Assembly (NCBI GenBank): GCA_038236995.1
Contig: JBBRZE010000016.1
Coordinates: 7,552-71,551 of the forward strand
Direction of reading: 5' to 3'
Source: JAAFHB01 sp038236995
GTDB lineage: Bacteria; Bacteroidota; Bacteroidia; Bacteroidales; Prolixibacteraceae
DNA length: 64,000 nt
Under the pieces are notes generated by a model. The model was not told the DNA's origin, made no database searches, and worked only from the letters and a program-made list of their open reading frames with translations. The position numbers and the translations under genes are program-made. This document shows, one piece after another, positions 27,422 through 35,648 of this stretch (the stretch's first letter is position 1; every line of letters begins with the position of its first letter).

Positions 27422-27548
27422 GGGGGTAATGGAGAAAGCGACAAAAGGCGAAGGGGCGTACCTTCACTTCCTTAGTTTACTTCTTCTGTAAACCTATTTC
27501 ATGACAAGACAATAGGACACCCCTTTTCCTCTTCGCCCTTTCGCCCCT

Positions 27549-29180
27549 TCACCTGATGATCGTCACATAATTGGAAAGTACGATATTCCCACCCTTCTTT
27601 CCCATATTACCATCAAAATGTCCAATCACCTCAATCTGATGGATGTTCTGAATTTCAGCAGATAATACAGCAGATGGGGGTTCGTTCGATAGAAATATGA
27701 TTGGAAGTGTTTCAGGAAGCTGTAGCTGTGTAACAGGATTCCATGCTTTTACTTCATGACCGCTGTTCCATATAACTTCTATAAATTTACCAGGTATCTC
27801 ACCGTTATAATAAAACGGAACATCTTTCAGATCATCGCTGTGGCGTAATTCCTGATACGACCTGTAATCCGGATTGGTCATAGCAAGCTTTGGAACAATT
27901 GGCAGAAGTGTCAGACAGACTGAAAGCACCATTCCAATCATTCCCATCCAAAGCCAAAGCGGATTCTTTTTCAGAAATGCACTGATGAGGAAGGTCGCTA
28001 ATCCCCAGAAAAGGATGAAGATTAATATTAGAAAACTGATTCCCGGTCTCCCCTCCCCTTTTATCATGAAGACTAAGGCTAACGGGATGGCAAAGCTGAT
28101 CAACGCCATCAATAAAGAATTCACCCGTATAATTATGATGTCTGCTTTGCCGGAAGACGACAATTCGTAAATGTGAATCAGGTAACGAAAGTAGAAAGCC
28201 GTGAGTATCGCGAGCGGTAGAAGTACGGGAAGGAGATATCGCTCTTTTTTCTCCGGGAAAAGAGACAGCAAGATCACAGTAATCACAACCCACAATGCAA
28301 GAAATGTATAGTTTCCGAATCGTTTAATCCTTGGCCGGGCATACGGAAAGTAAAGTGCAATTGTTGCAATGATTGCCCATATGCCGGACTGAACAGGAAA
28401 ACTCCAATAATGATAAAAAGGACGTGTACTTCGGTTTAGCCATGCTGCCGATTCCTGCTGTACTATCTGTGCAGAGAATTCGGGGTGCGAAAACCAGATC
28501 ATCAATGGCCACCAGAGACTAATCACAAGGACAAACAGCACCATCAAGGCAAGTCCTGTTTTTTGTCTGGCAACTCCACGCCAGCCATAGGAGAAGGATC
28601 GGGCAATCAAATAAGGTAATAACAGTGCATAAAAGGCAATTGGACCTTTACTCATAAATGAAAGTCCCATCAAAACACCTGCACCGGCCAACTCCCGCCA
28701 ACCATTTCCAATATTTTTAAGACCTTTATGAAACAGCCATATTGCTCCAATCATAAAGCTATGACAAAAGATATCCCAGCTGATATCGCGTGCCATAAAG
28801 AAGATATAAAATGAGGTACTTGCTGTTCCCGCAACGAGAAATGGGAGCAGCTGATCTTCCGTTAATTCAGTAGTCAGCTTAAAGAGGAAAAAGATCAGCA
28901 ACAAAGCTGCCAGTGCAGCCGGTAAACGGAGTAATGAGAGATTCTCTTCCCCAAAAAAGTGCATCGTCGCAGCAGCTATCCAGGTGGGAAGAGGAGGCTT
29001 TTCGAGCCGTAACTCTCCGTTCATGGTTGGTTCAAGCCAGTTGTTTTTCTGGAGCATCTCTCTTGCTGTAGTGAGATTTCGCGCCTCCATGATGTTTGCT
29101 TCAAGCGCACCGTTATTCACTTCAAAAGAGACAAATGCGATCAAAAGGAGTAGAAAAAGATGGAGGTTACGGTTGTTCAT
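27549..29180 (-). CDS. GT39-family (ArnT-like) glycosyltransferase
   Basis: 543 residues with about a dozen membrane segments. The first periplasmic loop has EANIMEARNLTTAREML and GELRLEKPPLPTWIAAA, the motif of GT39/ArnT enzymes that take sugar from a polyprenyl-phosphate carrier and add it to lipid A or another acceptor in the periplasm. The soluble C-terminal part carries the FYYNGEIPG stretch. It is the last gene of a cassette with a GT2 enzyme and a lipid-A-biosynthesis N-terminal protein. Confidence 0.9.
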   Translation of the reverse strand: MNNRNLHLFLLLLIAFVSFEVNNGALEANIMEARNLTTAREMLQKNNWLEPTMNGELRLEKPPLPTWIAAATMHFFGEENLSLLRLPAALAALLLIFFLFKLTTELTEDQLLPFLVAGTASTSFYIFFMARDISWDIFCHSFMIGAIWLFHKGLKNIGNGWRELAGAGVLMGLSFMSKGPIAFYALLLPYLIARSFSYGWRGVARQKTGLALMVLFVLVISLWWPLMIWFSHPEFSAQIVQQESAAWLNRSTRPFYHYWSFPVQSGIWAIIATIALYFPYARPRIKRFGNYTFLALWVVITVILLSLFPEKKERYLLPVLLPLAILTAFYFRYLIHIYELSSSGKADIIIIRVNSLLMALISFAIPLALVFMIKGEGRPGISFLILIFILFWGLATFLISAFLKKNPLWLWMGMIGMVLSVCLTLLPIVPKLAMTNPDYRSYQELRHSDDLKDVPFYYNGEIPGKFIEVIWNSGHEVKAWNPVTQLQLPETLPIIFLSNEPPSAVLSAEIQNIHQIEVIGHFDGNMGKKGGNIVLSNYVTIIR

Positions 29181-29244
29181 GAATTAAAATTTGCTGTAAT
29201 ACATTCGTTGTTCCGATCAAAAATAATAAATCCGGTCAACTTTT

Positions 29245-29877
29245 CTATTCTCCAACACGCGCTTTTCCCAACATAAGGTTTCGGAGATAGATCACAAGAC
29301 CGGATAGCTGACCAAGGAACAAAACAGGATCGAACCGGAAAGCGGCATAAATGATAATCATCGATGATCCAAGGATACTTACAAACCAAAACCTTTTTGT
29401 CAATACCGATTCATTTTTTGCTTCGGAGTCGAACCATTGTACGTAAAAACGAAGTGTAAAAATCACCTGACCAATGCTTCCCCAAATCTTCAACGGCAAC
29501 GGGATCTCGTCATTCGTCAACAGAGAGGTAAGATTCCCGTGATTATCAGAAAGCAGGTAAACCAATGTAACGATTGGTGCGATTATTACAATCAACCGGA
29601 ATATAAAAGGGATTGGTCGCCATTGTTCCTGAAGGTGAAGATTTCTTACATAAATAAAATAGACCAAAATCTGACCTAAAACGATGGCGAAATCATGTCG
29701 TAAGATTCCGTAAAGCAGGAATATCAGTGAACCCAAAATACTTAATTGCCAGAATATAACCGGAGAAAGCGACTTTCCCGCCTTTTCGGATTTCACCCAC
29801 TGAGCAATCATACGGGCAGCAAAAAGCAACTGAGCCGTAAAGCCGACCGCAAATATCCAAAGTGATGACAGGTTCAT
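29245..29877 (-). CDS. Lipid-A-biosynthesis N-terminal (LAB_N) repeat membrane protein
   Basis: 210 residues from the ATG at 29877, which overlaps the upstream stop by four bases (ATGA). Two copies of the LAB_N domain are visible, each with three membrane segments: FTAQLLFAARMIAQWVKSE...PVIFWQLSILGSLIFLLYGI near the front and QVIFTLRFYVQWFDSE...KRFWFVSILGSSMIIIYAA near the end. This domain fuses to or neighbours glycosyltransferases in lipid A modification. It may anchor or flip the lipid-linked sugar. Confidence 0.85.
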   Translation of the reverse strand: MNLSSLWIFAVGFTAQLLFAARMIAQWVKSEKAGKSLSPVIFWQLSILGSLIFLLYGILRHDFAIVLGQILVYFIYVRNLHLQEQWRPIPFIFRLIVIIAPIVTLVYLLSDNHGNLTSLLTNDEIPLPLKIWGSIGQVIFTLRFYVQWFDSEAKNESVLTKRFWFVSILGSSMIIIYAAFRFDPVLFLGQLSGLVIYLRNLMLGKARVGE

Positions 29878-30605
29878 CCTCTGCCTGTTATTTCGTAACG
29901 AATCGTTCGCTTTCGCATCCATCCAAAAGCGATCAGATCGGCTGCCGGACCTAACAACCGGTTCCAAAGATGGAAGTTTGATTTCCCGGCAAGACGTTCA
30001 AAGTGCCTGACAGGTACTTCTTTTACTTTCCCTCCGCCAAGTTGAACAAGCGCAGGAAGAAACCGGTGCATTCCTTTAAAAAATGGAATTCTGATGGCCG
30101 TGTCAGTATGAAATATTTTGAGTGGACATCCGGTATCCGAAACCCCGTCGTGCGATACACTGCGACGTATGGCATTGGCTATTCGTGAAGAGATTCGCTT
30201 GACAGTGCCATCTTTCCTTCCAACGCGGACCCCTGTAACAAGCTCGAAAGCTTCGGCAAATCCCATTAACAGGTCAAAATCGTAGGGTGAAGTTTGAAGA
30301 TCAGCATCAATGTAGCCTGTATATTTGGTCTCAACCTGATCGATTCCCGCTTTAAGAGCTGTACTCAACCCACAGTTCATTTTGAGATGGATAAAACTGA
30401 ATGAATTGTTATCCACGCAATAATGCTCCAGAAGACTGGCACTGTTGTCTGTCGATCCGTCATTAACAAACAGCACTTTTGCTTTATAGGATGTCTGAGA
30501 GAGGTAATCGGAAAGCTCCTTCGCCAATCGCGGAAGATTCCCCTCTTCGTTGTAGAGCGGTACAATTATCGTAAGAAGGTATTCGGAATCTGCAGCGTTA
30601 CTCAT
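29874..30605 (-). CDS. GT2-family glycosyltransferase (ArnC/DPM-like)
   Basis: 243 residues without membrane spans. Motifs of family 2: IIVPLYNEEGNLPRLAKEL, VLFVNDGSTDNSA, and the metal-binding DAD in GYIDADLQTSP. It is shorter than ArnC since it lacks the two C-terminal membrane helices. It likely makes a polyprenyl-phosphate sugar in the cytosol, which the GT39 enzyme downstream then uses. A TAAATTTG element lies about 27 bases upstream. Confidence 0.9.
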   Translation of the reverse strand: MSNAADSEYLLTIIVPLYNEEGNLPRLAKELSDYLSQTSYKAKVLFVNDGSTDNSASLLEHYCVDNNSFSFIHLKMNCGLSTALKAGIDQVETKYTGYIDADLQTSPYDFDLLMGFAEAFELVTGVRVGRKDGTVKRISSRIANAIRRSVSHDGVSDTGCPLKIFHTDTAIRIPFFKGMHRFLPALVQLGGGKVKEVPVRHFERLAGKSNFHLWNRLLGPAADLIAFGWMRKRTIRYEITGRG

Positions 30606-30631
30606 ATGACGGACGAAGGTTCATTCGTTCG

Positions 30632-30639
30632 CAAATTTA
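30632..30639 (-). promoter_or_regulatory. -7 element of the glycosyltransferase cassette
   Basis: TAAATTTG on the minus strand, 27 bases before the GT2 start; no TTG at proper spacing. Confidence 0.4.
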
Positions 30640-30765
30640 GTAAAAAGAGAGATGGAATCGGAAAGTAACGTAAACGTATAAAAGAATGCTAAAAGGGTAA
30701 AAATAAAATATCGCTTTGCTCATAATCACTGACAGACTGTAACTCAACTTCGGTCCGCTTTCTTA

Positions 30766-31200
30766 TCAGCTTCCCAGCATCTTCTCAATGGCAACCTTTT
30801 CAGTATTAGTCAGGGTGTCCATTGATTTTAATGCCGATTGAATTTTTGTTTTAAAGTTCCAGCAGGTCATCTGTCGTAAAGCAAGCCGGCGTGCAAATTC
30901 ATAGGTCGAAACATCTTCCTTTCCCTTGCAAACATTATAAGCTATGACGAAAGCTTTATGAATCGGGAATTTACAGTTATGAAAGATGGTTCCTGAAGCT
31001 GCCGACTCTTCCGATTTGCATTTTGTACAACGCCTTGAATAAGATGACTTTCCGGCACAGAAATTTGTATTTCCGCACTTCCTGCAGGTAAAACCATCTG
31101 CCCATTTAAGATCCGCAAGGAATTCCATGCATTTCTCATCGCTGACAAAAAGCTCCTCAATCGCCGCTTCCGAAATATCTTTATTGAAAATCAATCCCAT
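30766..31200 (-). CDS. Stand-alone IS1595-type zinc-ribbon protein
   Basis: 144 residues from the ATG at 31200; a TTG at 31221 is upstream but overlaps a TATTTTTG promoter element. A zinc ribbon (Cys39, 42, 58, 61: CRKCGNTNFC...RRCTKCKSE) and an HTH-like stretch after it match the N-terminus of IS1595-family transposases. The DDE catalytic part is absent and no terminal repeats surround it. The gene is intact, so it may be a domesticated DNA-binding protein. It is divergent from the thiol island and shares its tandem-repeat promoter. Confidence 0.75.
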   Translation of the reverse strand: MGLIFNKDISEAAIEELFVSDEKCMEFLADLKWADGFTCRKCGNTNFCAGKSSYSRRCTKCKSEESAASGTIFHNCKFPIHKAFVIAYNVCKGKEDVSTYEFARRLALRQMTCWNFKTKIQSALKSMDTLTNTEKVAIEKMLGS

Positions 31201-31234
31201 AAATCGCTGTTTACGCGACAAAAATATAAAAAAT

Positions 31235-31274
31235 AGTGATACTAAAAAGATTTAAGTGATACTAATGCGATTTA
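31235..31274. repeat. Two tandem 20-bp repeats, candidate operator
   Basis: AGTGATACTAAAAAGATTTA (31235-31254) is followed at once by AGTGATACTAATGCGATTTA (31255-31274): 17 of 20 bases agree. They lie between the divergent zinc-ribbon and DUF6132 genes, just upstream of the TAGTTTTG element for the latter. Confidence 0.75.
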
Positions 31275-31289
31275 CAATAAAACTTTTTG

Positions 31290-31297
31290 TAGTTTTG
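31290..31297 (+). promoter_or_regulatory. -7 element of the DUF6132 operon
   Basis: TAGTTTTG fits TAnnTTTG, 24 bases before the start codon and 16 bases after the second 20-bp repeat. No TTG at proper spacing, which is in keeping with activator dependence. Confidence 0.5.
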
Positions 31298-31320
31298 CAA
31301 CGTCTTTAAAAATTAACAAA

Positions 31321-31560
31321 ATGAGTAGTTCGTGCGAAATTGAAAATAAACCCAAAGGTTGGTCCGCGATGCTGAAATCGTGGTACTTCTGGAAACCGTT
31401 TGTCGGATTTGCAGTTGGTGCAATTGCCGGAGGATTGTATTTCTACTACAATGGGGCAGCCTCAGGAGCTTCACCGGTCACAAGTGATTTCTATTCAAAC
31501 GTGCTGTTCGGTGGAATGATCGGGCTCTTTATTGTTAAAAGACCATGCAGTACCTGTTAA
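31321..31560 (+). CDS. DUF6132-like small membrane protein
   Basis: 79 residues. A short cytoplasmic start with a Cys (SSSCEIENKP), two membrane segments (FWKPFVGFAVGAIAGGLYFY and VLFGGMIGLFIV), and a terminal CxxC (RPCSTC). The pattern resembles the DUF6132 family, which in Bacteroidota often sits near rhodanese and thioredoxin genes. It starts the operon that continues with the ArsM-like gene. No function is known. Confidence 0.75.
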   Translation: MSSSCEIENKPKGWSAMLKSWYFWKPFVGFAVGAIAGGLYFYYNGAASGASPVTSDFYSNVLFGGMIGLFIVKRPCSTC

Positions 31561-31611
31561 GTTAAAATACCCAGTAGAAAATTAGTATCTTTAAATTTTA
31601 AAATATCAAGA

Positions 31612-32262
31612 ATGGATTTCTCAGCCATCAATATCAGATATGGTGAATTGGCAGCAACTGAATGTTGCTTATCCTGCGGCGGCGCAATCAACTATGCAAA
31701 ACCAAAATCGGGTGAGGTATGCGTCGATTTAGGAAGTGGTCGCGGGACTGATGTTCTCAGGATGGCGGACGAAGTTGGCGAAACCGGATTTATTTACGGA
31801 ATCGATATTTCGGAGGGAATGCTTGAAAAAGCGCGGCAAAATGCAGTCAAATTTAAGGTAACAAATGTTATTTTCGTGCAATGTGAACTCGAAAAAATTG
31901 AATTAGCTGACGGAATTGCCGACCTTGTGATCTCGAATTGCACAATTAATCACGCAACAGATAAAGAAGCAGTCTGGAGTGAAATATTCCGTATCCTCAA
32001 AAAAGGGGGACGATTTGTGGTGAGTGATATTTATTCAACGAGTCCCATACCGGAAGAATATCACAACGACCCGGTTGCTGTGGCCGAATGCTGGGCAGGT
32101 GCCATTACACGCCCGGAATACCTGAAGACGCTTGAGAAAGCAGGGTTTACCAGTATCGAGGTCATCGAAGAGTCAAAACCCTATTCAAAAGGAAAAGCTG
32201 AAGTGGCAAGTCTCACGATAGCAGGGTTAAAACCTGCAGGAGGATGCTGCTGCTCAAGATAA
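31612..32262 (+). CDS. ArsM-like SAM-dependent methyltransferase with Cys-rich tail
   Basis: 216 residues. The SAM site is CVDLGSGRGTDVLRM, then YGIDISEGMLEKAR. The segment LVISNCTINHATDKEAVWSE and the later AECWAGAI match arsenite methyltransferases (SNCV..N...DK and ...GCVAGA), so two of the metal-binding Cys are kept. The N-terminus adds CCLSCGG and the C-terminus GGCCCSR. Arsenite or another thiophilic element is the likely substrate, but an ArsM-like enzyme acting on a peptide or selenium is also possible. The next small gene encodes a Cys peptide. Confidence 0.82.
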   Translation: MDFSAINIRYGELAATECCLSCGGAINYAKPKSGEVCVDLGSGRGTDVLRMADEVGETGFIYGIDISEGMLEKARQNAVKFKVTNVIFVQCELEKIELADGIADLVISNCTINHATDKEAVWSEIFRILKKGGRFVVSDIYSTSPIPEEYHNDPVAVAECWAGAITRPEYLKTLEKAGFTSIEVIEESKPYSKGKAEVASLTIAGLKPAGGCCCSR

Positions 32263-32333
32263 ACCTTTCATGAAGTAGATGTATGAAAGGCGTTAACAAC
32301 AAGTTTAATCACTTAATAACAAATTATTTGCGA

Positions 32334-32432
32334 ATGAAAAGTCTAATTAAGAAAAAAGAGGAGCCCAAGATGGTGAAGATAGCCCAATGTTGTGCAAAAA
32401 CCTCAAGGACTGTTGTTGGTTGTCACGATTGA
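32334..32432 (+). CDS. Short Cys-containing peptide, candidate RiPP precursor
   Basis: A 32-codon frame missed by length cut-offs. It starts MKSLIKKKEEPKMVKIAQCC (a basic, leader-like part) and continues AKTSRTVVGCHD, with Cys19, Cys20 and Cys30. It ends 11 bases before a strong terminator hairpin; the radical SAM/SPASM gene begins 174 bases after its stop. A short Lys-rich leader and a Cys-bearing core before a maturase is a common layout for ribosomally made, modified peptides. Translation is not proven. Confidence 0.55.
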   Translation: MKSLIKKKEEPKMVKIAQCCAKTSRTVVGCHD

Positions 32433-32443
32433 TGACAATTGAT

Positions 32444-32490
32444 GGATAGCACCGGGCTTAAACACCCGGTGCTATCCTGATTTATTTTTA
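32444..32490 (+). terminator. Terminator between the peptide and the radical SAM gene
   Basis: A perfect 13-base stem (GGATAGCACCGGG with its complement) and 8-base loop, followed by a T-rich stretch. It sits between the precursor-like peptide and the maturase and may let the peptide mRNA outnumber that of the enzyme. Confidence 0.75.
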
Positions 32491-32605
32491 ATAACCTCCG
32501 AATCCACAGGGGGTACTTGAACGCCCGAAACTTAGAATTCCGAAGCGGATTCAGCCATATGTTGAAAAACAGACAAATACCTTTTTTGTCAAAGAAATCA
32601 TTTGA

Positions 32606-33928
32606 ATGAAATATTCCGAACAAAATATATTCTCAAAAGTAAAAGACAGCGAAAACCATTTTGTTGTTAATTTATTATCCGGAAATGCTGATATTCTTAG
32701 TCCACTTGAGGCTGAAAAGCTTGAATTGATTCGTAATGGAGGTTCAGCTGATCCTGAATTTACCGACGAGATGGCTGAGAAGGGTTATCTGACCCGGTCA
32801 GGAACTGAAAACAGGCTTTTCAGGATGCAATACTACAATGCACTGGATGAACTTGAACAGGAGGAGGTGCAGCTATTTTTCATTCTTAATTACAGTTGCA
32901 ACTTTGGATGTACGTATTGTTACCAGGATGAATACACCAATTCAGGAGCTGCGCAGGGGAATGCCCTGACAGATGCTTTTTTCAAATATCTTCAGAAAGA
33001 ATTCGCCACACGTAAAAAATACATCACCGTATTTGGCGGTGAGCCACTTCTCAATAGTCCGCATCAGCGGACACAGATCGCTTATTTACTTCAGAAGGCA
33101 AATGAAGCTAAACTTGAAGTTTGCTTTGTCACCAACGGATATACACTCGAGGAATATATTGATGTACTTAAGACAGGGCTAATCCGTGAGATCCAGATCA
33201 CGATTGATGGTACTGCTTCTGTTCACGATAACCGCAGGACACTAAAAGGGGGAGGAAAAACCTTTGACAAGATCGTTAAAGGTGTGGATGCATGTCTCGA
33301 AAACGGACTTCCAGTAAATCTTCGCATGGTAATCGACAAGGAGAACATCGATAACCTGCCCGATTTTGCCCAATTCGCAATCGATAAGGGATGGACTTCT
33401 CATCCATTGTTTAAAACCCAAATCGGAAGAAATTATGAACTTCATCATTGTCAGTCAACGCCTGATAAGCTTTTCAGCAGGATATCGCTTTACGAAAAGC
33501 TTTTTGATCTGATCAAACAATACCCTCATATTCAAAAATTTTACAAACCTGCTTATTCCATATCGAAGTATCTTTCAGAGAACGGGAAACTTCCCGAACC
33601 ATTGTTCGATGCATGTCCTGCCTGTAAAACAGAATGGGCATTCGATTATACAGGCAAAATTTATTCGTGCACCGCAACAGTAGGGAAAGATGACGAAGCA
33701 TTGGGAACCTTCTATCCTGAAATTACCCGTAACGAACAACTAATCAGCGAATGGGAATCGCGCGATGTGACCACCATTCCCGAATGTAAAACCTGCTCCG
33801 TCCAACTGGCATGTGGTGGCGGTTGCGGTTCGGTAGCCAAGAATAAAAACGGTACCATCTGTTCACCCGATTGCAGACCGGTAAAGGAATTACTTGAATT
33901 GGGATTTGCTTCCTATTTTAAAGATTGA
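32606..33928 (+). CDS. Radical SAM/SPASM peptide maturase
   Basis: 440 residues. The N-terminal ~85 residues look like a peptide-recognition region (FVVNLLSGNADILSPLEAEKLE). The radical SAM cluster is at Cys98, 102 and 105 (SCNFGCTYCYQDEY), followed by FGGEPLLN. The C-terminal SPASM part carries CPACKTEWAFDYTGKIYSC and CKTCSVQLACGGGCGS with further Cys for auxiliary clusters. Such enzymes cross-link or otherwise modify short peptides. It is flanked by the 32-residue peptide and by a thioredoxin-thioredoxin reductase fusion, which could supply electrons. Confidence 0.9.
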   Translation: MKYSEQNIFSKVKDSENHFVVNLLSGNADILSPLEAEKLELIRNGGSADPEFTDEMAEKGYLTRSGTENRLFRMQYYNALDELEQEEVQLFFILNYSCNFGCTYCYQDEYTNSGAAQGNALTDAFFKYLQKEFATRKKYITVFGGEPLLNSPHQRTQIAYLLQKANEAKLEVCFVTNGYTLEEYIDVLKTGLIREIQITIDGTASVHDNRRTLKGGGKTFDKIVKGVDACLENGLPVNLRMVIDKENIDNLPDFAQFAIDKGWTSHPLFKTQIGRNYELHHCQSTPDKLFSRISLYEKLFDLIKQYPHIQKFYKPAYSISKYLSENGKLPEPLFDACPACKTEWAFDYTGKIYSCTATVGKDDEALGTFYPEITRNEQLISEWESRDVTTIPECKTCSVQLACGGGCGSVAKNKNGTICSPDCRPVKELLELGFASYFKD

Positions 33929-33970
33929 TTGGCTTCCAAAATCTGACACTGAATATTTAAAACATATAAA

Positions 33971-35239
33971 ATGATTGAGATTACATCTGTTGAATTTGAG
34001 AAAGAGGTTTTGCAATCGGGAAAAGTAGTCCTTGATTTTTACTCCTCAGAATGTCCCCCTTGCGAGGCATTGGCTCCAAAATTTGAATCACTTGCCAAAT
34101 TATATGGCAACGATGTTAAATTCTTAAAGATTTTCCGGCAGAAAAACCGCGAATTATCCGATCAATTGGTTGTGAAATCTTCCCCTACACTTATCTTCTA
34201 CGACAATGGAAAAGAAGTTGGAGACCGGTTAACAGGTGGAGTCAAAAGAAGTGATATCATTAAAAATCTAAACAAATTACTCCCTGAAAGCAAGGTTGCA
34301 TCCATCACAGGAAAAATCAAACCGACGATATCGGAATTCGATGTGATGATCCTCGGTGCAGGTCCCGGCGGACTTACTGCCGGTCTTTATCTTTGCCAGG
34401 CGAAAATCAATACGGTATTAATTGACATCGCGTTGCCGGGCGGTCATGTTGCAACCACACATGAAGTGTCCAATTATCCAGGTTTTATTGAACCTCAGGC
34501 AGGTTATCTGTTATCACACAACATGTCGGAACAGACCAAACTTTGCGGAACAGCTTACAAAGTTGCGGTCGATGTAACGAGTGTTGACCTCAACAAAAGA
34601 GAGATCATTCTCGATGAATATGAGACCGTTAAAGCGAAGAAGATTATTATTGCCACAGGTACATCACCCAATCTGATGGGAATCCCCGGAGAAGTTGAAT
34701 TGAAGGGAAAAGGAATATCATATTGCGCTACTTGTGATGCAAAGTACTATGGAGATAAAGAGGTTGTCGTTATCGGAGGCGGTAATTCTGCCGTGGAGGA
34801 GTCAGATTTTATATCGAAATTTGCAAGTAAAATAACGATGGTTCACCAATTCGATGCATTTACGGCCAATAAAACGGCGATCGAAAAACTGAATGCAAAC
34901 CCAAAAATAAGTGCGTTGCTCCGGCATGAGCCCCGCTCCTTCAAACGCGATGGCGACAAGATCATCACCGAAGTAGAAGACCTTAAAACTAAAGAGATCA
35001 AAACTTTGATCTCGGATGGTGTATTTATCTTTATTGGAATGAAACCCAATGTTCAGCTGTTCAAAAACAAACTTACACTCGATCAGTGGGGCTATATCAA
35101 AACCGACGAAGATATGCGAACAAATCTTCCCGACATATTTGCTGTGGGAGATGTGATCAGTAAGAAATACAGACAAATAACAACCGCAGTTGCTGACGGT
35201 ACCATTGCCGCTATTGCTATTGCCAAAGAATTAAATTAA
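33971..35239 (+). CDS. Thioredoxin-thioredoxin reductase fusion
   Basis: 422 residues. An N-terminal thioredoxin domain (about 1-105) has a CPPC site (Cys28, Cys31) and the cis-Pro SSPTLIFY. A linker leads to a flavoprotein reductase: MILGAGPGGLTAGLYLCQAKI, the redox pair in YCATCDAKYYG (about Cys252/Cys255), VVVIGGGNSAVEES, and IFAVGDVISKKYRQITTAVADG. Fusions are usually reductase first; here thioredoxin comes first. It should pass electrons from NADPH to a protein thiol target. It begins 42 bases after the radical SAM gene. Confidence 0.92.
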   Translation: MIEITSVEFEKEVLQSGKVVLDFYSSECPPCEALAPKFESLAKLYGNDVKFLKIFRQKNRELSDQLVVKSSPTLIFYDNGKEVGDRLTGGVKRSDIIKNLNKLLPESKVASITGKIKPTISEFDVMILGAGPGGLTAGLYLCQAKINTVLIDIALPGGHVATTHEVSNYPGFIEPQAGYLLSHNMSEQTKLCGTAYKVAVDVTSVDLNKREIILDEYETVKAKKIIIATGTSPNLMGIPGEVELKGKGISYCATCDAKYYGDKEVVVIGGGNSAVEESDFISKFASKITMVHQFDAFTANKTAIEKLNANPKISALLRHEPRSFKRDGDKIITEVEDLKTKEIKTLISDGVFIFIGMKPNVQLFKNKLTLDQWGYIKTDEDMRTNLPDIFAVGDVISKKYRQITTAVADGTIAAIAIAKELN

Positions 35240-35246
35240 TTGCAAA

Positions 35247-35648
35247 ATGGAAACAAATCAGATGATTATCGAGAAAGTAAGTCCGTGGGACTTCGAAAAA
35301 ACCGTTGAATTACTGACAAAGGCAGCCGTTAAGAAAGAGTGGAATATTCCTGCTACTCATGATTTACAGCAATCGCTTGCGAAGGCTGGAAAAACTGTGA
35401 ATCCTGTAAAAGTACTTGAAGTTTGTAAACCAGCATTCTCCGGTAAAATGCTCGAGAAAAACGATGAAAGAATCGTTTCTGTAATGATGCCCTGCCGGAT
35501 CTCCATCTACATTAAAGAAGACGGAAAGGCCTATGTGGCAATGATCAATGGAGCCGCGCTGGTTGCAGGAATGCCCGAAACGGTTCGTAAAGTAATGACA
35601 GATGCTTCGGATGAAGTAAATGAGATTGTTGATTCCGTTGTTAGCTAA
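35247..35648 (+). CDS. DUF302 protein
   Basis: 133 residues covering one DUF302 domain: EKVSPWDFEKTVELLTKAAVKKEWNIPATHDLQQSL, VLEVCKPAFSGKML, VSVMMPCRISIYIKEDGKAYVAMINGAALV. Two conserved Cys (in EVCKP and MMPCRI) are kept. DUF302 proteins are small and often linked to heavy metal or stress loci; the function is not established. It starts 7 bases after the thioredoxin reductase fusion, so it belongs to that operon. Confidence 0.85.
   Translation: METNQMIIEKVSPWDFEKTVELLTKAAVKKEWNIPATHDLQQSLAKAGKTVNPVKVLEVCKPAFSGKMLEKNDERIVSVMMPCRISIYIKEDGKAYVAMINGAALVAGMPETVRKVMTDASDEVNEIVDSVVS

Noticed and set aside
27450..27550. Inverted GAAGGGGCG/CGCCCCTTC pair between two genes
   Set aside because: Loop of over 80 bases; likely low-complexity match.
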